A stretch of 8,915 nt of DNA from positions 1 to 8,915 of the forward strand of contig CALGAS010000602.1 of the NCBI GenBank assembly GCA_937959175.1, in the 5' to 3' direction. Of the stretch, positions 6,844-8,915 are shown in pieces; the stretch's first letter is position 1, and every line of letters begins with the position of its first letter. The translations under genes and the position numbers were made by a program. The stretch comes from an uncultured bacterium. GTDB lineage: Bacteria > Planctomycetota > Planctomycetia > Pirellulales > UBA1268. Under the pieces are notes generated by a model. That model was not told the origin of the DNA and did not search any database. It saw only the letters and a list, made by a program, of their open reading frames with translations.

Positions 6844-6872
6844 CTTGTCGTTGCGGAGCTTGCGACGACAAG
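6844..6872. repeat. Strong hairpin, 11-bp stem, in the gene-free stretch after the tRNA fragment
   Basis: CTTGTCGTTGC (6844-6854) pairs with GCGACGACAAG (6862-6872) over 11 positions with one T/G wobble, around a 7-base loop. The surrounding stretch 6787-7012 (226 bp) has no plausible coding region. No U-tract follows, so it is not an evident terminator. It might be a recombination-site or RNA structure. Confidence 0.55.
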
Positions 6873-6903
6873 AAGCGACACGACCGTGCATCACCGAACA
6901 GTG

Positions 6904-6933
6904 CTGAAACCGTCCTGAAACCGTTTTAAACGG
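6904..6933. repeat. Tandem direct repeats CTGAAACCGT and adjoining palindrome CCGTTTTAAACGG
   Basis: CTGAAACCGT occurs at 6904-6913 and again at 6915-6924 (11-bp period). The second copy runs into the 13-base palindrome CCGTTT-T-AAACGG (6921-6933). AAACCGTC at 6907-6914 is the reverse complement of GACGGTTT in the tRNA anticodon arm (6774-6781). A further hairpin TTTGGGG-ACT-CCCCAAA lies at 6939-6955. The arrangement resembles binding-site clusters next to recombination cores; that reading is an inference. Confidence 0.45.
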
Positions 6934-7012
6934 CCTCTTTTGGGGACTCCCCAAACCCTTGCCCGCATCCCCTTCCGGTCAATCCCGAGTGGGTAAGCCT
7001 CCAAAACGAATC

Positions 7013-7330
7013 TCACGAGTCCAATCCCAAGGAGATTTTCAAAGCCCGGTCGAGCTCATTGATTTTCGCGGAAGAGAACTGACCCATGAGGCGGGCAAGT
7101 CGCTGGCGTGGCACGGTCAAAATGTTGTCCGTGTTGACGACTGACGGGCGGGGCAGCCCCTCGGCTTTGCCGACCAAAACCTCGGTGGGCAGTCCGCGGG
7201 AAGTACGGGTAACGAGGGCCACCACAAGCGCTCCGATCGTGTCGCAGACGGCATCTCGCGTCAGCACGACGACCGGACGCGGGCCAACCGGCGGCGGCAG
7301 TTCCGCCCACCAGACTTCAGCCCTGCGCAT
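7013..7330 (-). CDS. MazF/PemK-family type II toxin (endoribonuclease)
   Basis: A 105-residue protein of the PemK/MazF fold. It has the usual start RRAEVWWAELP (2-12), then RPVVVLTRD (18-26), ALVVALVTRT (34-43), EVLVG (50-54) and PSVVNTDNILTVPRQRL (62-78), the same order of strands as known MazF-like ribonucleases that cleave RNA at short sequences. Family members inhibit growth until bound by the antitoxin. ATG 7330 overlaps the end of the upstream antitoxin gene by 14 bases, with no strong ribosome site of its own, which implies translational coupling so that toxin follows antitoxin. It is the first recognisable accessory gene to the right of the tRNA fragment. Family call is secure; activity and target sequence cannot be read from the sequence. 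Confidence 0.9.
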   Translation of the reverse strand: MRRAEVWWAELPPPVGPRPVVVLTRDAVCDTIGALVVALVTRTSRGLPTEVLVGKAEGLPRPSVVNTDNILTVPRQRLARLMGQFSSAKINELDRALKISLGLDS

Positions 7331-7556
7331 CGGCCCCGGGCGTTTGGCAGCCCCCCTCAGCGGCCTCGATCTCGGGCAATTCCGATAACAGGGCCAACTG
7401 CGAGGCGGCTATGTCGGTGGACTCGATGTCGGTGATTGCTTCCGCCTCGATATAGCTTCGCAGGGCTGCTTCAACGACATCAGCCAAGGCACGCCCCTGG
7501 TGACCGGCGAGCCGCCGCAGCTGCTGCTCAATTTGTTCGCCCACCTGAATGACCAT
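7317..7556 (-). CDS. MazE/CopG-like ribbon-helix-helix antitoxin
   Basis: A 79-residue protein. Its N-terminus (MVIQVGEQIEQQLRRLAGHQG) and following helix (ALADVVEAALRSYIE, 23-37) match the ribbon-helix-helix DNA-binding layout of type II antitoxins. The second half is acidic and likely wraps the toxin. It precedes and overlaps the MazF-like gene by 14 bases, the classic antitoxin-first order, and such pairs usually repress their own promoter. The start is uncertain: ATG 7556 has GGGAG directly adjacent with no spacing, and a -10-like TAAGAT sits just upstream, so translation may be leaderless; GTG 7544 would be 12 bases from the same GGGAG. The specific antitoxin subfamily was not identified. 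Confidence 0.82.
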   Translation of the reverse strand: MVIQVGEQIEQQLRRLAGHQGRALADVVEAALRSYIEAEAITDIESTDIAASQLALLSELPEIEAAEGGCQTPGADAQG

Positions 7557-7562
7557 CTCCCT

Positions 7563-7568
7563 ATCTTA
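7563..7568 (-). promoter_or_regulatory. Candidate -10 box (TAAGAT) giving a possibly leaderless antitoxin mRNA
   Basis: TAAGAT on the minus strand ends 6 bases before the A of ATG 7556, so a typical start point would coincide with the start codon. No convincing -35 element is seen. The stretch 7569-7690 holds no other feature I can support. Confidence 0.4.
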
Positions 7569-7695
7569 TGCTGTTGGACAAGCCTTGGGAACGAAGGCCA
7601 CCCCGGCCTCATTCCCCCCACCATCCCTCACGTCACCGCGTAGAGCGGCTCAGAGACCGGCGTCAGGGCGTTGACCGAGACCGGGACTTTGTTGA

Positions 7696-7751
7696 CGGCG
7701 GTCGAAAACGGCGGCGTGGGGACCGTGTCGCGGCGGTCCAAAATGGCGGCG
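7696..7751. repeat. Two direct repeats of IS21 terminal type
   Basis: Copies at 7696-7716 and 7731-7751 have a 35-base period and differ at two positions (G/C and C/T around the AAAA core). The core AAAA(C/T)GGCGGCG resembles the multiple transposase-binding repeats of IS21-family ends. Confidence 0.65.
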
Positions 7752-7777
7752 CACAACCGTGCAGGTATCTGGGAGGA

Positions 7778-7805
7778 GAGGATCGGGGCGACAGCCCCGA
7801 TCCTC
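7778..7805. repeat. Perfect 12-bp stem hairpin with GACA tetraloop
   Basis: GAGGATCGGGGC (7778-7789) and GCCCCGATCCTC (7794-7805) form a perfect stem around GACA, about 38 bases upstream of the istA start. There is no U-tract on either strand. It may act as a transcription or translation barrier that protects the element from outside promoters, as seen in other insertion sequences, or it may be a stem left by insertion events. Confidence 0.6.
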
Positions 7806-7842
7806 CCCCCTTTCAGAGAGAGGCACAGGAGTGCATTGCGAC

Positions 7843-8028
7843 ATGGAGATTTGGAGCGAGATACGGCGTGAGGTTCTGACCGGCGCCGTGAGCAAGCGGG
7901 CGGCGATCGCGAAGTACGGGGTTGGCTGGCACACGCTCAAGAAGATGCCGGCGCAACGAACTGCGGCGATCCCAAGTCCCCCGAAGCGAGTGGGCGATCA
8001 TGAACTGGCAGGATCGCATTACCTGTGA
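7843..8028 (+). pseudogene. Truncated IS21 IstA transposase (N-terminal fragment)
   Basis: ATG 7843, with AGGAG about 11 bases upstream, opens a 61-residue frame. Its first 35 residues (MEIWSEIRREVLTGAVSKRA to WHTLKKM) are the helix-turn-helix start typical of IstA proteins. From about residue 36 the sequence becomes Pro/Arg-rich with no IstA similarity and stops at 8026-8028, where a full transposase would be several hundred residues with a DDE domain. The final 29 bases overlap the DUF433 gene in another frame. It is non-functional for transposition, but its transcription or translation signals may still feed the downstream gene pair. Confidence 0.75.
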
Positions 8029-8236
8029 CCCCGGTGTCCTTGGCGGCAAGCCAGTCATCAAGGGCACTCGGCTGGCCGTCGAGAAAATCGTCGAACTAAT
8101 GGCTGTCGGCTGGTCTGAGGCCCAGATCATCGAGAACTACCCGGGCATCACGCACGACGATGTTGCAGCGTATCTGTTTTACGCGAGTGACGTGCTGAAG
8201 TCCGAGCGGGTCATCCCCTTGGCGCTCCCGGGTTGA
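8000..8236 (+). CDS. DUF433-family antitoxin
   Basis: A 78-residue protein that fits DUF433 from end to end: RITCDPGVLGGKPVIKGTRL (6-25), VEKIVELMAVGWSEAQIIENYPGIT (27-51), and HDDVAAYLFYASDVL (52-66). DUF433 proteins are small winged-helix/HTH-like proteins that commonly pair with a DUF5615 (PIN-like, Mut7-C-like) toxin and probably act as the antitoxin and autorepressor. ATG 8000 is chosen because the homologous region begins MNWQDRI there; the longer frame from 7922 runs through IS21 remnant sequence. The ribosome site is weak (GAGTGGG). The gene begins inside the end of the istA fragment and is followed after 13 bases by the DUF5615 toxin gene, as expected for an operon. Confidence 0.9.
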   Translation: MNWQDRITCDPGVLGGKPVIKGTRLAVEKIVELMAVGWSEAQIIENYPGITHDDVAAYLFYASDVLKSERVIPLALPG

Positions 8237-8249
8237 GGCAGCGGCGAGC

Positions 8250-8617
8250 ATGCTCTTTCTCGCTGACGAGGATTTTCCAGGAATCGCGGTTCGCTGGTTG
8301 CGTCAGGCAGGGCACGATGTCTTGTGGGCCCGCACGGATATGCCCGGAACGGCCGATGCTGCACTGTTGGCGGCGGCTCAGACCGAATCCCGCGTGATCC
8401 TGACCTGCGACAAGGACTTCGGGGAACTCGCCTTTCATGCGGGGCTGCCGGCGTCATGTGGAATCGTGCTCTTTCGATTTCAGTGAACTCGCCGGAGTCT
8501 TTTCTGGAGCGAGTCAAAAGCCTGATGGCTGCAGCCGCTCACGTCGAGTTCGCTGGGGCGTTTTGCGTGGTTGAGGCAGCCCGCGTGCGACGGCGGCCTC
8601 TCGACTCCGCGCGATGA
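8250..8617 (+). pseudogene. DUF5615 PIN-like toxin gene with a frameshift near 8480
   Basis: The first frame (8250-8486, 78 residues) gives the start of a DUF5615 protein: MLFLADEDFPGIAVRWLRQAGHDVLW with acidic residues Asp6/Glu7/Asp8, then ILTCDKDFGELAF (50-62) with Asp54/Asp56 and the GLP-x-x-CGIVLFRF block. It then stops at TGA 8484-8486. The missing C-terminus continues at once in the next frame from 8483 to the TGA at 8615-8617 (44 residues, SPESFLERV ... CVVEAARVRRRPL), which is the normal end of the family. Together they make about 122 residues, close to family length. One base lost near CGATTTCAG (for example from the T run) would explain it. The metal-binding acidic residues are all in the first part. 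It could be an inactivated toxin, a shorter active one, or a sequencing error; I see no classic slippery heptamer for programmed shifting. Confidence 0.82.
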
Positions 8618-8660
8618 GACCCGTGATCTTGGTCGGTGTTGCGGCCCGTCGCTAACGCAC

Positions 8661-8915
8661 CTAATCCCCAGCCCGCTCGACCTTCACCCACTCGACCTGC
8701 ATCTGGAAATTTCCCGGCTTGTTGTCGGCGAGCATGAAGCCCAGCCCGTTGATCTGGCTCGGCTCGACTGGCCCCATGCCCTGAACCCGCCTGCCGAACG
8801 CCGTGGGAATGAAATCTTCGAGCGGGACCCTAACCTCCGTCCACTCGTCTCTCGTGGTCGGCAGCGGGGCTCGATACGAGAAAGCCCTGCGGCGGCTCTT
8901 GGTATAGAGATTCAG
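8661..8915 (-). CDS. CIA30-domain (complex I intermediate-associated protein 30-like) protein, C-terminal part, cut by window edge
   Basis: An open minus-strand frame enters from the right edge and ends at TAG 8661-8663, giving the last 84 residues. The segments NLYTKSRRRAFSYRA, EWTEVRVPLEDFIPTAFGRR, EPSQINGLGFMLADNKPGNF and MQVEWVKVER match the C-terminal half of the CIA30 beta-sandwich domain: a solvent-facing strand, the DF.P..FGR turn, the I..-.GF.LAD. strand and a final strand. In bacteria such proteins are short secreted or cytosolic proteins of unknown role; in eukaryotes the domain assists complex I assembly. The N-terminus, any signal peptide and the start are outside the window. It converges on the DUF5615 gene across 43 bases with no clear terminator. 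Confidence 0.82.
   Translation of the reverse strand: MNLYTKSRRRAFSYRAPLPTTRDEWTEVRVPLEDFIPTAFGRRVQGMGPVEPSQINGLGFMLADNKPGNFQMQVEWVKVERAGD

Larger units (their letters stand above)
7691..7950 (+). mobile_element. Decayed left end of an IS21-family insertion sequence
   Basis: Three things point to the left end of an IS21-type element. There are two imperfect copies of a terminal-type repeat containing GGTC(G/C)AAAA(C/T)GGCGGCG (7696-7716 and 7731-7751, 19 of 21 identical). There is a leader with a strong hairpin (7778-7805). An istA start begins at 7843. IS21 elements are known to carry several such repeats at each end, thought to bind the transposase. Only about 260 bp remains: IstA similarity is lost near 7950 and no istB is present. 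The left boundary near 7691 is approximate; no target duplication or opposite inverted repeat can be shown. Confidence 0.65.

Noticed and set aside
6785..6906. Group I intron in the tRNA-Arg(CCT) anticodon loop
   Set aside because: Introns of this kind are known in bacterial tRNA-Arg(CCU) genes, and here the preceding T (6784), the G at 6906 and the following AAACCGT fit splice rules. But the 122-base interval is too short for a group I core, no R/S-type core motifs (such as GACTA...TAGTC) are visible, and the sequence after 6907 does not form a T-arm or an acceptor strand complementary to GCCCCCG.
7696..7751. Short CRISPR-like repeat pair
   Set aside because: Only two imperfect copies separated by a 14-base spacer, directly next to an istA start; better explained as IS21 end repeats.

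Overview
The window looks like a chromosomal segment from a GC-rich planctomycete (Planctomycetota). This is an inference. It rests on high GC throughout, a Cys/His-rich small secreted protein, an ExeA/GspA-like ATPase with a long acidic tail, an IS21-type remnant, a CIA30-domain protein, and many single genes on both strands.

Left part (1-6521), mostly housekeeping. On the minus strand lie the N-terminal part of S-adenosylhomocysteinase (ahcY, cut by the window edge) and phosphoribosylanthranilate isomerase (trpF). Divergent from trpF is an ExeA/GspA-like AAA ATPase; the gap between them holds two related palindromes. The ATPase converges on a secreted Cys/His-rich protein, and the two share one strong bidirectional terminator. 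Then on the minus strand come carA (carbamoyl-phosphate synthase small subunit) and an overlapping gene pair: an SCP2-like protein followed by a divergent ketol-acid reductoisomerase (IlvC-like) protein with altered catalytic positions.

Middle (6522-7012). A well-formed promoter is followed by the exact 5' half of a tRNA-Arg(CCT) gene. Its tRNA identity stops at the end of the anticodon loop. About 226 bp of non-coding DNA with hairpins and short repeats follows. This looks like a chromosome/accessory-DNA boundary.

Right part (7013-8617), accessory. A MazE-like/MazF toxin-antitoxin pair is on the minus strand. Next comes a decayed left end of an IS21-family insertion sequence (two terminal-type repeats, a strong hairpin and an istA start). 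It runs directly into a DUF433 antitoxin gene and a DUF5615 PIN-like toxin gene that carries a frameshift. A CIA30-domain protein C-terminus (minus strand) runs off the right edge.

No CRISPR array, rRNA, complete tRNA or recognisable integrase gene is visible. The points most worth following are the tRNA broken at its anticodon loop beside accessory genes, and the IlvC-like paralogue with non-canonical active-site residues.
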